A DNA stretch of 64,000 nt from Bubalus kerabau (Eukaryota > Chordata > Mammalia > Artiodactyla > Bovidae): assembly GCF_029407905.1 (NCBI RefSeq), contig NC_073632.1:59788464-59852463 (forward strand), given 5' to 3'. Under the pieces are notes generated by a model. That model saw nothing but the letters and a program-made list of their open reading frames with translations, did no database searches and was not told the origin of the DNA. Below, one piece after another: positions 43,780-54,774 of this stretch. The position numbers and the translations under genes were made by a program. Each line of letters opens with the position of its first letter. The stretch's first letter is position 1.

Positions 43780-45420
43780 AAAGTGATTCAGCTTAGTGAA
43801 GAAAGTATATCAAAAGCTAGGAAAGGCTTAGATCTAGGCCTCTTGCACCAGTTAGCCAAGTTGTGAATACAAAGGAAAGGTTCTTAAAGGAAATTAGAAG
43901 TGCTACTCCAATGAACACAAACAATAAAGTGAAAAGGCCTTATTGCTGACATGGAGAACGTTTTAATGGTCTCGTTAGAAGATCAGACTAACCACAACAT
44001 TCCTCTAAGCCAATGCCAAATCCAGAGCAAAGCCCTAACTCTCTTCAGTTCTGTTAGGGCTGAAGAGGTGAGAAAGCTGCAGAAGGAAAGTTTGAAGCCA
44101 GCAGAGGTTGGTTCACGAGGTTTAAGGAAAGAAGAAACTTCTATAAGACAAAAAGTGCAAGTGCTGATATAGAAACTGCAACAAGTTATTCAAAAGATCT
44201 AGCCAACATAATTCATAAAGTTGACTGCACTAAATAAGAGATTTTCAATATAAATGAACCAGCCTTATATTGGAAGAAAATACCATCAAGGACATTCATA
44301 GCTGGAGAAAACTCAATGCCTATCTTCAAAATTTTAAAGAACAGGTTTGACTCTTTTGTTAGGGGTTATTGCAGCTCATGACTCAAAGTTGAAGCCAATA
44401 CTCATCTACCATTCCAAAAATCCTAGGGCCCTTATGAATTATGCTATGTCTACTCTGCCTATGCTCTACAGATAGAACAACAGAGCCTAGATAACAACAT
44501 ATCTATCTACAGTATAGCTTAGAGTATTTTAAGCCCACTGTTGAGACATACTGCTCAGAAATAAAGATTCATTTCAAAATACACTATTGACAATGCATCT
44601 GGTCACCCAAGAACTCTGATGGAGATATACAATGATATTGGCTTTGTTTTTATGCCTGCTAATACATCTATTCTGAAGCCAATAGATCAAAGAGTCATTT
44701 TGACTTTTAAGTCATTATTTAAGAAATGCATTTCATAAGGCTGTAGTTGCTATAAATAATGATTTCTCTAATGGATTTAGGAAAAATAAATTGAAACTTT
44801 TTGGAAAATATTGAATTAAGAACATTTATGATTCATGAAAAAAGGTCAAAACATAGACATTAAGAGGAATTTGGATTCCTCCAACCTCATGAATGACTAT
44901 GAGGAATTCAAGATGTTCTCAGTTGTGGTGAAAATAGCAAGAGAACTAGAATTAGAAATGGAGCTTGACGATGTGAATGAATTGCTGCAGTCTTATGATC
45001 AAACTTGAATAGATGAGGAGTTGCTTCTTATGGAAGTCAAAGGTGGTTTCTCAAGATGAAACCTTCTCCTGGTGAAGATGCTATGATGATTTTTGAAATG
45101 ACAACAAAGGATTTAAATTTAATTGATAAAGCAGCAGCAGAGTTTGAAAGGATTGACTCCAGTCTTGAAAGAAATCCTAATGGGTAAATAGAATTGAATG
45201 CTGCAAAGAAGTCATTTGTGAAAGGAAGTGTTAATTGATGCAGGAAACTTCATTGTTGTCTTATTATAAGAAATTGTCATAGCGCCTCCGGTCTTCAGCA
45301 ATCACCACCCTTATGAGTGAGTATCCATCAACATTGAGGCAGGGCTTTCCACCAGCAAAAGGATAACAACTCACTGAAGACTCAGATGATGGTTAGCATT
45401 TTTTAGCAGTAAACCATTTT
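43780..45420 (+). pseudogene. Tigger1 transposase relic
   Basis: Transposase with N-terminal HTH (psq/CENP-B type) and DDE domain, all decayed. The HTH part lies near 43770-43900 (AAGCTAAAAGTGATTCAGC). The frame 43951-44172 reads MENVLMVSLEDQTNHNIPLS then QIQSKALTLFSSVRAEEV, matching the CENP-B-like part. In the DDE domain the first catalytic Asp region reads FNINEPA (44244-44264) where the family has NVDET-type sequence, so the Asp is lost. The second site retains DNASGHP (44589 on), and the third reads PIDQRV (about 44677). It would cut and paste DNA between TA sites; this copy cannot. Confidence 0.88.
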
Positions 45421-45612
45421 TAAATTAAGTATGTAAATTGCTTTTAGATATGTCTATTAATATCACACACTTAATAGACAACAATGTAGTATAAATATAA
45501 CTTTTAGATGCACTGGGAAACCAAAAAAAATGTGTGAATTGCTTTATTTTTATATTTACTTTATTGCAGTGGTCTGGAACTGAACCCACAAAATTTCTGA
45601 AATATGCCTCTG

Positions 45613-46214
45613 TCATATTGGTTTCTCTTTAAACTGCAGAAATTCACTTTGAATCAGATACATAGAATACTTTGATTCATTAATCTCAAGAGAAGCTGGT
45701 TTTAATTTCAATAAAAATATTAATTCTATCCACTTCCTTTATTCTTTCTCCAGTGCTAATTATGCCTGTCCATGCCTCATTCAATCTCTCCTCCTTGCTA
45801 GTCGATCCTGGTATATGGTACAAAGACAAATCATTAACACAAGTGACATTGTTATCTGAACTCTCTCTTAAGCCCTAAAATACCCTCAGTTCCTTATCAT
45901 CAAAATCTTTGGCTAAGTCACTATGTGGTAGAGCTAAGCCAACAGAGTTCGGCCTATATGTACTCATACTCACCAAACACATAATTAAACTTACTGCATT
46001 ACTAATGCATCTGTTACAGAAGTGAAGGTGATTTTGAGTCTTATATCCACCCACATTTCTAATTCACAAAATGACAACTCTAGTGTGTCATTGATTAGAA
46101 GGATATGATCAAGAAGAAATAGATTTTGGAACTCACTACCACCTATTGCCATATCCACATACCCTAGGACATCAGTATGTTATTTACAAGTTTATTTATT
46201 TCATAGGCCCACAG
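45613..46214. other. Unique sequence
   Basis: No gene; 45,740-45,990 has faint L2-like blocks (TGAACTCTCTCTTAAGCCC) but is too diverged to call. Confidence 0.4.
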
Positions 46215-46405
46215 TTACAGATTTCTATTCCAGTTCTTCTGTGTGATGTAATCTTGGCCAAATTATTTAATCTTTCTAAACCGATAATCTTATCTACAAA
46301 AAAGAGGTTTGATATATCTAACTCAAAGTGTTATAAGGATTAAATAAGATAATGTGTACAGTGCTACAAGCATAGTTTGTCTTTTTAATAAATATTAGTT
46401 TTCAT
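46215..46405 (+). mobile_element. MIR SINE
   Basis: Order of blocks: GTGTGATGTAATCTTGGCC, AAATTATTTAATCTTTC, AATCTTATCTACAAAAAAGAGG, GTGTTATAAGGATTAAATAAG, ATAATGTGTACAGTGC and TTTTAATAAATATTAG. This matches the MIR core and 3' end in sense. Confidence 0.78.
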
Positions 46406-46834
46406 AACACTCATCCCAATAACCCTCTAAGACAGAGGCTCAGGCTGGCCCTGGAATGACAGATACAGCCGGGCTAACTGGTGGGAAGCATAAAGGCTGC
46501 CTCCGTGAGATCCTCACCCTGCGCTCTGCCATGAGGTATGTTGGTAGCTCTAAGACTATAAACTGCAGAGATGAGGTTTGAAGGATTCTTTTGAGCTGAG
46601 TAGTATATAAATTGTTGATCAGATAATTAAAAGTGATAAAAGACCCTAAGTAAGCCAAATTGATGATATGTTGTAATGGTAGAAGTATAAATGCTTTATT
46701 AATTTTTCTGTTTTCCAAACTTTCTTCATGTGATTCTGTTACTCTCAGGATGAAAACTGTCTTTTATTTACACTTGAAATACCTAGGAAAAACAGTAGTT
46801 TTAAATACTGTTTATTATAATAGTATTTAAATTA

Positions 46835-47100
46835 AATATAAATAAAAAGTCTAAGTGCCCATATAAAGAAGATGGATAAAATATGTGTTGGTATATTCAT
46901 CAAATGAATTATTATGCAAAATTCTGAAAGTGACAATGTGGATTTATATTCATTTAAATAAGATGAAATACTTAAAAACAGATTATGTATCACTGTGAGC
47001 CAATAAAAAAGCTATGCATTGATTATGGGAAAGTAAAGAAAAAAATGTTTGCAATATGTATGATTAAATCAAATAAAACCAGTAACAATTTGAAAATTAA
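46835..47100 (+). mobile_element. Old L1 3' fragment
   Basis: Sense blocks AGTCTAAGTGCCCATATAAAG, AGATGGATAAAATATGTG, AATGAATTATTATGCAAAATTC and ATTTAAATAAGATG recall the late ORF2 and 3'UTR of an old L1. Short and diverged. Confidence 0.45.
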
Positions 47101-47109
47101 AGAAAAATC

Positions 47110-47829
47110 CAGATGATGAACTTTGGTCTCATGTCTGCCTTAATCTTCCTGCAGCCCTTCTTTTTGGAACCAGTACATACACCATGGCTGCTGCCCTACC
47201 TCTCACCTCTTTTTTGCAATTCACCTTGTCTTAAAGACCATGTTTTCAGTTCACTCCCAAACCAGATGGCTTCAGCCGTTGATCTCTGACGCCAAGTGCT
47301 CTAGCACTTGGATTTCTGCTTCTACCTGCCTGAAGGTATTTAAGACTTCTCGGCCTTCCTGACTCAGTCCCAGGCATGTCCTACTGGGGGAATGCTGGCC
47401 AGAGCCTTCCCCTCCAGGCACACTCAGCACAGTTGGTAGGCTGCACTCTGCTTTTAAAGATTTTCTTAGCATTACTGCCACTTTTTAGTTACATGGTACA
47501 AATTCATTGATTTAGTACTTAATTATTTAGATCAACTATATCTCTGTAATAACATTATAACAATTTCTAAAATATTCTTTATTATGTCTTAATTTAAGAA
47601 ATGCTATTATAATCAGATTAAACTGTGCTTTCCTTTTTTATAAAAAGTGCCTTTTTTCTTATAACATTTGCAGCACATACATTTATGGCATTAAAATCAC
47701 TGTTTCTTTATTAAGTGATTAATGATTAAATGATATTCTTGAGAATGAATAAATCTTCATTAATAAGCACTGCTGATGATACAATACACATAATATTTTA
47801 TAACATAATACTTTATAACACTGACAATG
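47110..47829. other. Unclassified; possible antisense retroposed fragment
   Basis: 47,120-47,490 is less AT-rich than its surroundings. A minus-strand frame at 47272-47481 reads MAVMLRKSLKAECSLPTVLS then GREVLNTFRQVEAEIQVLEH and ends LASEING. The C-terminal part looks like a short coiled coil and the sequence continues without poly(A). I do not recognise it. It could be a decayed processed pseudogene in antisense or a chance frame. The rest is AT-rich. Confidence 0.35.
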
Positions 47830-49095
47830 ACTCTGGTTTCTCGTATTCTGTAAGGGACTTGGTTTTGTTATCAGTGTCCTCTGTGAGTGCAAAATGACAA
47901 AGCACACCCTGGTCCTTGCTGCTGCTCTTGAATCTGCTGGGATAAGCCAATTAAAGCTGCCCTTGAAGGACTTGAAGATCCCTGATTTGGAGTTGTATTC
48001 TATCTCTTCTCTAATTGCACCTGCCTACAAGGGTGTGACCCTGCTTATTTAACTTATACATGGAGTACATTATGAGAAACACTGGGCTGGAAAAAGCACA
48101 AGCTGGAATCAAGATTGCCAGGAGAAATATTAATAACCTCAGATATGCAGATAACACCACCCTTATGGCAGAAAGTGAAGAGGAACTCAAAAGCCTCTTG
48201 AAAGTGAAAGAGGAGAGTGAAAAAGTTGGCTTAAAGCTCAACATTCAGAAAACTAAGATCACGGCATCTGGTCCCATTACTTCATGGCAAATAGATGGGG
48301 AAACAGGAGAAACAGTGTCAGACTTTATTTTTTTGGGCTCCAAAATCACTGCAGATGGTGATTGCAGCCATGAAATTAAAAGATGCTTACTCCTTGGAAG
48401 GAAAGTTATGACCAACCTAGACAGCATATTCAAAAGCAGAGACATTACTTTGCCAACAAAGGTCTGTCTAGTCAAGGCTATGGTTTTTTCAGTGGTCATG
48501 TATGGATGTGAGAGTTGGACTGTGAAGAAGGCTGAGCACCGAAGAATTGATGCTTTTGAACTGTGGTGTTGGAGAAGACTCTTGAGAGTCCCTTGGATTG
48601 CAAGGATATCCAACCAGTCCATCCTAAAGGAGATCAGTCCTGGATGTTCATTGGAAGGACTGATGCTAAAGCTGAAACTCCAATACTTTGGCCACCTCAT
48701 GTGAAGAGTTGACTCATTGGAAAAGACCCTGATGCTGGGAGGGATTGGGGGCAGGAGGAGAAGGGGACAACAGAGGATGAGATGGCTGGATGGCATCACC
48801 AACTCAATGGACATGAGTATGGGTAAACTCCAGGAGTTGGTGATGGACAGGGAGGCCTGGAGTGCTGCAATTCATGGGGTTGCAGAGTAATTCATGGGGT
48901 TGCAGAGTTGGACACAACTGAGCGACTGAACTGAACAAGGGTGTGAGGCTTTAACTAACTCGGCAACACCCTGTATGTCAAGGGAGCCATCATTCTCTAT
49001 GAAGCTTTAGACAATGCAAAACTATCTTAATACTTGCTTGTGCTTTATCGATATGTTTTCCTCTCAGTAAAGTTTTATTTATCTAGAGGGGAAAA
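47830..49095 (+). pseudogene. Candidate processed pseudogene split by BovB
   Basis: Left part (about 47,880-48,038) reads in one frame CECKMTKHTLVLAAALESAG, then ISQLKLPLKDLKIPDLELYS and ISSLIAPAYKGV. Beyond the BovB (48039-48934) the sequence resumes as LYVKGAIILYEALDNAKLS followed by a stop (about 48971-49029), after a frameshift. A 3'UTR-like stretch then ends in CAGTAAAGTTTTATTTATC and an A-rich remnant near 49090. Lack of introns and the A-rich end suggest a retrocopy. I do not recognise the parent gene; a chance pattern is not excluded. Confidence 0.4.
48039..48934 (+). mobile_element. BovB LINE, 5'-truncated, YADN, with 12-bp TSD
   Basis: Sense BovB starting CCCTGCTTATTTAACTTATAC. The frame 48060-48704 (214 codons) runs from MEYIMRNTGLEKAQAGIKIA through RYADNTTLMAESEEELKS and KSRDITLPTKVCLVKAMV to LKLKLQYFGHLM, unusually open for a BovB relic. 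The catalytic box reads YADN (48144-48155): the second Asp is Asn. A perfect TSD, ACAAGGGTGTGA, lies at 48027-48038 and 48935-48946. A 20-bp tandem duplication lies near the 3' end (48869-48908). Confidence 0.96.
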
Positions 49096-49229
49096 GAAAA
49101 ATGCATCTCCAGGTATTAAACTGACCTTTCCTTTGGCATAACAAAGGCTGAAATCTAAATTTCAAAAACTGCAAAATCTGATGCTAATTTTCTTTATGAG
49201 GAGGAAAATATGACAGGTACAGTCCTTAA

Positions 49230-49375
49230 AGTTTTATATAATTTATTTTACTAAAATTCCACAATGAACCTTTGGGAAAACATTATTATATCCATTTCAC
49301 ACACAAAAAAAGATGGAATTTGAATCCTAGGATGTTGACTCAAGAATTTATACCCTTTAAAATCACTGTTCTCCC
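49230..49375 (+). mobile_element. MIR SINE fragment
   Basis: TATTATATCCATTTCACAC, AAAAAAGATGGAATTTGAATCC and ATCACTGTTCTCC follow the MIR order with an internal loss of the GGCTCAGAGAGG part. Old and diverged. Confidence 0.5.
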
Positions 49376-49589
49376 CGTAGTTACATGAACAAATTTGATC
49401 TCATCCTTAATATTCTGACGACATATGCTAGGTGCTGAACTTCTTTGCTTTATTTGAATTTGAACTTGTCAAATCAATCAGCAATCTTCAGAGACTCAGT
49501 GGATGCTATCATAGCCTAATGGAGGACCAGACTTCATTGGTAAACACGTCCCCTGATCCCCTGCACTATCACCATCATGAGAATGACCA

Positions 49590-49685
49590 TTCTTTGAGCA
49601 CCTACTTCGTGATAACATTTTATCATGAAATTAGCATACATTGTTTTATTTAATCCTCACAGTATTCCACAAATCTGGACTTGTT
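49590..49685 (+). mobile_element. MIR SINE fragment
   Basis: TTTGAGCACCTACTTCGTG, then CATACATTGTTTTATTTAATCC and TCACAGTATTCCACAAATC, matching the MIR/L2-type GAGCACCTACTATGTG and ATTTAATCCTCACAAC blocks. Confidence 0.58.
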
Positions 49686-49703
49686 AACAACAAATTATGA
49701 CTT

Positions 49704-50165
49704 GTATCTGTCAGGATTCTCCAGCAAAACAGAGCCAACAGGATAAAGGGAGAAAGAGATTTTTTAAGGAATTAACTCAGGGGCATGTGAGAGCTAGCAA
49801 ATCCATAGGGCAAACAGGCAGGTTGGAAACTGAGGCATGATTTTTATGTAACAGTCCTGAGGCAGAATTCCTTCTCCAGGAAACCTCAGGGTTTATTTTT
49901 TATTTTTTACATTTAAGGCCTTCAGCTCATTGGATGAGGTTCAGGTCCACATTACCAAGAGTAATTTTCTTGCTTAAAATCAACTGATTAAAAAATAAAA
50001 GGTGATTTACAGAAAAAAAAAATGGCATATATGTTTAAAACTAAACAATAAATAAGTACATTATCAACCAATTGTAGGAGTTAATCACATCTAATGGTTG
50101 GCCAAACACCTGGACACCATATCCTAACTAAACTGACACATATATAACTAACTATGACACTACTC
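49704..50165 (+). mobile_element. Old mammalian interspersed repeat, family not named
   Basis: Starts TGTCAGGATTCTCCAGCAAAAC and AGAGCCAACAGGATAAAGG, then AAGGAATTAACTCAGG. Later come GGCCTTCAGCTCATTGGATG, TCCACATTACCAAGAG, AATCACATCTAATGG, CCAAACACCTGGACACC and the end AACTGACACATATATAACTAAC. This order is that of a common old mammalian repeat that I recognise by sequence but cannot name reliably. Confidence 0.5.
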
Positions 50166-50241
50166 TTTCTGATACAGTGCCCCGCTTACCTTAATGTATG
50201 TGTGTTACTCGCTCAGTTGTGTCCAACTCTGTGAACCCACG

Positions 50242-51309
50242 TGCCAGGGTCCAGCCCTGGGTGGATCCAGGGAATTCGAAGGGGAGACGGCATCGGCGAT
50301 CAGGAAACAACAGCTTATTTAAATGTTAATTAAAGATATAAAGAGTTGTTAAATAAGGATAGCTCAGTGAGAAAATTTAGTGGAAAAAAGAGGCTGAATA
50401 ATTCAGCCAAAAGGTGAGAAAAAGAACGACATGGGGAGACCAAGTTTCGGTGAACAAGGCCCGCACTTTATTTTCCAAAGTAGTTTTTATACCTTAAGTT
50501 ATGCATAGAGGATAATGGGGGAAGGGGTAGAGTCATGCAGTAAGCCAGGCTTTCTTCCTGCAAACTTATCATACGCAAAAGTTTAGGTGATTTGCATCAT
50601 CTTCTGGCCCGGAGGCCTGTTAACATTTTAAGACCCTTTCTTTAGAAAACTTATTTTTCTCTAAAGGTGATTAGTCAGGCGCCACCCTCCAAAAGCATTA
50701 GATAAAGTTGCATTCCTATAGGACAAAGGTGTGGTGGGCTACAACAAGAAAAAGAATTAACTCAAGGGTCCAAGGTTACAAACATTAAAGCTATTACTTA
50801 CACTAATTATATTAATCAATACACTGCCAGGGACACAGCAGGTAAGGGATATGGAAACTTAGCAGCAAACATTGGCCCAACAAGTGAAAAACCCTTCACC
50901 AATACAATTTCTAATCAATCTTTTAACTGCTCAAAAGAATCTGTATTTAGACAGTTTAGAACATCTCATGCCTCTCACAGTTGGGAGGCTCTGAACAATC
51001 ACATGTGGCCGGAAAAACCTATTCAGACAGGCTAGAGGACTTCCAAAGGAGTTTATAGGTTAAAACACTGTCACACCCAGGAATTATTAACTGGAGGTAT
51101 AAGTTAACTCTATTTTCAGAGAGAGGTAGTGGGGGACATAAAATCAGAGGTGTAGGTGAGAACACAAAACAGAAAGTAGGCAGACTCTGGTTTTGGGGGT
51201 AGATGCTCAAAAATTTCCAGGGGGACTCCTGAGGCTCGATCCCGCCTTTGCGTATGCCGAGCCTCCTTCCTCATGACCTTTGCCATGGGCGGAGCTTCTG
51301 CTCCTGGCA
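50242..51309 (-). mobile_element. Solo LTR, ERVK-like (class II), 1,068 bp
   Basis: Begins TGCCAGGGTCCAGCCC and ends CTCCTGGCA on the + strand, giving the TG...CA ends with a short inverted repeat (TGCCAGG/CCTGGCA). The 6-bp flanks CCCACG (50236-50241) and CCCATG (51310-51315) are a target duplication with one CpG-type change, and 6 bp fits class II endogenous retroviruses. Read on the minus strand it has a long U3, TATAAAA (50485-50491), AATAAA only 13 bases further on (50467-50472), then a short R and a U5. No internal viral sequence remains: a solo LTR from recombination. It is noncoding. Confidence 0.92.
50467..50491 (-). promoter_or_regulatory. LTR TATA box and poly(A) signal
   Basis: On the minus strand GGTATAAAAACTAC is followed within 13 bases by AATAAAGTGCGGGCC. 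TATA and AATAAA lying this close is the arrangement of betaretrovirus-like LTRs with a very short R region. Both are intact. Transcription from it would run leftward, toward 50.2 kb. Confidence 0.75.
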
Positions 51310-51462
51310 CCCATGGACTGTAGCTCACCAGGCTCCTCTGTCCATGGAATTCTCCAGGCAATAATACTGGAGTCAGTTGCCATTTCCTTCTCCAGGGGAT
51401 CAAACACAGGTCTCCTGCATTGCAGGTGCATTCTTTACCATCTAAGCCACCAGAGAAGCCCC

Positions 51463-51914
51463 CTGTTTCCTTAATAACATGCTATATGTGAGGCAAAACT
51501 CATCAGTTTAATTTTTATGTAAGCCAAGTAGCTTTAGCACCGTACCACCTTCACTCCACCTAAATTACCATCCCTCAAATTCTGCCTCATATCTAAATGT
51601 CATCTCTAAAATCGGTTTGTTTCTACCAATCACCACCGGCGTTTGGTCACACAGTTATTTGGATTGCTCTAGCAAATTAACAACAGCCAAAGGGTTCATA
51701 GCTTTAACTTGTGTTCCAAGACCAACTTCCTAAACCAAGTATAGGTCTCCTGTAAGCCACATAATCCAAGCAAGCCAAAATCTATTACTTTCACAGAGTT
51801 TCATAAAAACCATTTGATGTTTCAACAACAAAACATCATTTGCCCTCAGCAAAATCTTTCATCTACAGTGTTCGGTTCAATCAGCAAAATGTTAAGAGGC
51901 ATCATTATTTCTCA
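51463..51914. other. Unique sequence
   Basis: No gene or nameable repeat. Confidence 0.5.
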
Positions 51915-52008
51915 CATTGTGTAAATAAGGAAACAGAAATCAGTAGGCTAAGTAAGCTGTGTAAGCTCAAAGAGCTAGTGTGTGAGATATGGGAGATTTA
52001 GAACCCCA
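51915..52008 (+). mobile_element. MIR SINE fragment
   Basis: CACATTGTGTAAATAAGGAAAC, GGCTAAGTAAGCTGTG, CTCAAAGAGCTAGTGTG and GAGATTTAGAACCCC follow the central MIR core in sense (GATGAGGAAACTGAGG, TTAAGTAACTTGCCC, CACACAGCTAG, GATTTGAACCC). Confidence 0.65.
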
Positions 52009-52330
52009 ATTCATTTACTCAGCATATATCATTTGAATGCCTGTTGTATTTCAGGCTCTTGAATCCAGCAATAGACAAAATGTACAGACCACCTGCTCTC
52101 ACAAACTTTAAATTCTAAAAAGTATAATTTGCAAATAAATAAGTGGGTAATACTTGGGGTATCATATGTACTTGTGAAGAAAAATAAGGCAGCTAGCAAT
52201 TAGGATATATGATTTGAGGGTGAGAAATGCAATACAAAAATAAGGTATTCAAAAATAACTCACTAAGAAGGTGGCATTTGATCAAAGCCCAAAAGAAATG
52301 AGTGACCAAACTCAGCGGAAAAATAAAGAA
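52009..52330 (-). mobile_element. L2 LINE 3' end, antisense
   Basis: ATTCATTTACTCAGCATATATC, GAATGCCTGTTGTATTTCAGG, AATCCAGCAATAGACAAAATG, CTGCTCTCACAAACTTTAAATTC, AACTCACTAAGAAGGTGGCATTTG and ATCAAAGCCCAAAAG follow the L2 3' region read in antisense. The + frame at 52302-52616 begins in it and is not a gene. Confidence 0.68.
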
Positions 52331-54774
52331 AAATGGTGTCTGTCACACACAGGGAAGGTCCTGGCATAGAAGCTGCCTAGAGTGTTTGAGAACTACAGTG
52401 GAAGTATTACAGAATGGTGCCAACTTAATTTATGCTAATCTGTCATTACCATCTTTAGATGCCTTTGCTATAGGATTCTGTTTGGCATATCTACATGGAA
52501 AGTCAAATATGCTTTACAAAATGAAAGCTATGAAATCCACAATTATTTTATCCCTTAACATATCTATCATATTGATACTTACTTGTCATGATATGAATTC
52601 ATCCTTCGCTCATTAATGGTGCCACAAATTAACTGAAGTGACTGGCAACTAAGTACATGAAGCATTAATTTAGCTTCTTAACCAAGGAAAAGAGTGATTT
52701 TGGTCTCTCTAATTCCTTCTCATTTTAGGGACTAATTTAGGCTTGGCAGTACTTTGTTTAAGATGTATTAAGACTTTTAGGAAATCATTGTTTAAAAAGC
52801 CTTAAGAGAAATTACTTTTTATATCCAAATAAAATTGAACAAAACTGTGCATTTAAAAATTATAATATCTGACCATATCTATATTTTTAGGGTTCCTTGT
52901 TTTGCAGGTAGGTTTTCAAGACAGATTAATCATTATTAATGGTGTCTATGAAAGAGGATCATTTATATTATCTTATGAGTCTTATGATCATTTATCTAAA
53001 ATCTGAATCCATTTAATGGTATTTGAGCAATTTCAATATGGTGATGGTACAGATTCCAGTCTAAGTGCCTAGAGTCTAGGCAGTAAGTTTTACTAACAAA
53101 ATCCGTGGTTATTACTTATAAGACAAACCAGTTACCAAGTAAATTCTTCACCTGCAGTATCATGCCTACTGTTACTTAAGTCATATGGCAATGAATGTTC
53201 AGGTCTTTAGCAGTTTGCAGCACATTTCTAATGCATTTCACTTTGATAAGATTTCCTTTAAATCACTTCCAAGAAAATGAGTAAGGTAGATTTCTTCCTT
53301 TTCAGTTCAGCCAGATGTTCAAATACACATACGGAAGAACAAGAATTCCAAGGACAAAAAGCCAATCCATTCCATAAACAGACGTATACAAACAGGAACC
53401 TCTTACATTGGGATATTTTTTAAAAAAGCTAAATTGTGTTAAAGTACACTTTAAGGTTATTCACATATTTTCCAATAAAAACTACGATGGAGCTGCTTCA
53501 AGCACAATAACAATAAATAGCAAAAAGAAACTTTTAAAAATCCTATTCGTCCTGCAGCCTCCTGCCAGAGTCCCACACAATAGCAAATACTTAGGCTGAG
53601 AATGGCTCCACTGGAGCAACACTAATACATTTGACACAGCTTCCACCCCGTCATTATGCAGAGGAGCCTGTGCTTATCCCTTTGTAAATTGGAGGCTCTT
53701 TTAACCAGGAATCCCAGGATGAAACGGAACCATTTTCCTCACGGCAAAACAAATCCTTCTCCAGTGAATTTTGTTATTGTTTATTGTTACACTGTTTTAT
53801 CAGCACTAAACTGTATGAAAGCTTCAATTAGTTCTTGATGAATGATCCCATAAAAGCATGTAGTTTCATTTCCCCTGCCACCAGATATTTCACTGAGTGT
53901 TATTAAATGAAATATAATTGGGATAAGATTCAGGAAACTCAGAGAAGCTGTAGTGCTCTCAGTTCAGCCTAAAATGGTTAGTCATCAGTGTAGCTGAATC
54001 ACACTCGACACACTGTACATATAAATTCCCATCGCTTGATCCTGGGGATAATGTAGAGGCACTAGATACAGTTTAATGCACAATCTCTGTCCTTTAGTGA
54101 GGATAAAGGCCTATGGTGTGGTGCTGAGTTCAGTGCTGGGTCAAAGAGTTGACATCTCCATAGAGGAGCCAAAGGAATCTGTATGAATCAGATTTCTGCC
54201 TGATGGAATATATTCATGTTATATTTTTCATACGATCTACTGTATTGTTCCAGCAGTGGGTGGAAGCCATCCATTTTCTTCTTTCTCCTTGGTACAGAAA
54301 CCGTAATATTCAGCTAGGCATAGTGATACATCTGCCTCCTTTGTTTGTGACCGTGTTGCTGCCAACAAAATGTAGAAATGGGGTATGAGACTTCTGAGAA
54401 ATCTCATTAAACGGAGCTGACTCAACTGGGGGCAGACTCTATTTAAAAAAATCTTTCTATCTTTCTTTCTTCTTTTAGCCTTTAACACAGAAGTGAAAAC
54501 TAGAGCTTTAGCAACTATATGGGATCAGGATGTGACTTTAATATGAACATCATGTAGGAGAGTATTAGTGCAGGAAAACAATCCTGAGGGCCTGAAGACA
54601 TTCTGGAGCTAGCATCTAAGCCTTGAAGCACAATCCCAGGCCTTCATTAATGTATGACACTCTACTCTTTTGATTGAAACACTGTTATAAGCAACACAAC
54701 TCAACTATAACTGAGAGAGCTGTAGATCCTTAATATGTTCTTGAATAACTAAACACTACTCTCTATTGGTCATT
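52331..54774. other. Repeat-free stretch, possible conserved noncoding DNA
   Basis: 2.4 kb with no ruminant or ancient repeat that I recognise, apart from the edge of the L2. 53,550-54,650 is of mixed composition rather than AT-biased, with no long open frame (longest about 60-83 codons, no domain). It could hold a noncoding regulatory element; the sequence alone cannot show conservation. Confidence 0.45.

Larger units (their letters stand above)
43055..45612 (+). mobile_element. Tigger1 DNA transposon, nearly complete but decayed
   Basis: Pogo/Tigger-family element of about 2.36 kb after removing the SINE at 43150-43349. Terminal inverted repeats are CAGAGACATATCTCA (43055) and, on the other strand, CAGAGGCATATTTCA (from 45612). 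A TA precedes the left end as expected for the TA target. The 5' part contains TATTGCGTTTTTTACAA and GTCTATTGGCGTCATTTTTCC; the 3' part contains CAGATGATGGTTAGC and GCAGTAAACCATTTTTAAATTAAG. The transposase reading frame is broken by indels. Old: it predates the ruminant SINE inside it. Confidence 0.93.
50198..51462 (-). mobile_element. Bov-tA SINE, antisense, split by a solo LTR
   Basis: Left piece 50198-50241 (TTACTCGCTCAGTTGTGTCC) and right piece 51310-51462 (CATGGACTGTAGCTCACC to AAGCCACCAGAGAAGCCC) join into one minus-strand Bov-tA once the LTR is removed. The SINE is therefore older than the LTR. The frames at 51116-51474 run through this junction and are not genes. Confidence 0.94.

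Noticed and set aside
48060..48704. 214-codon open frame as a possible host gene
   Set aside because: It is the RT thumb and C-terminal part of a 5'-truncated BovB with a clean 12-bp TSD and a mutated catalytic box.
52302..52616. 104-codon frame with a hydrophobic C-terminus as a small membrane protein
   Set aside because: It starts within an antisense L2 relic and has no recognisable domain, homolog or start context.
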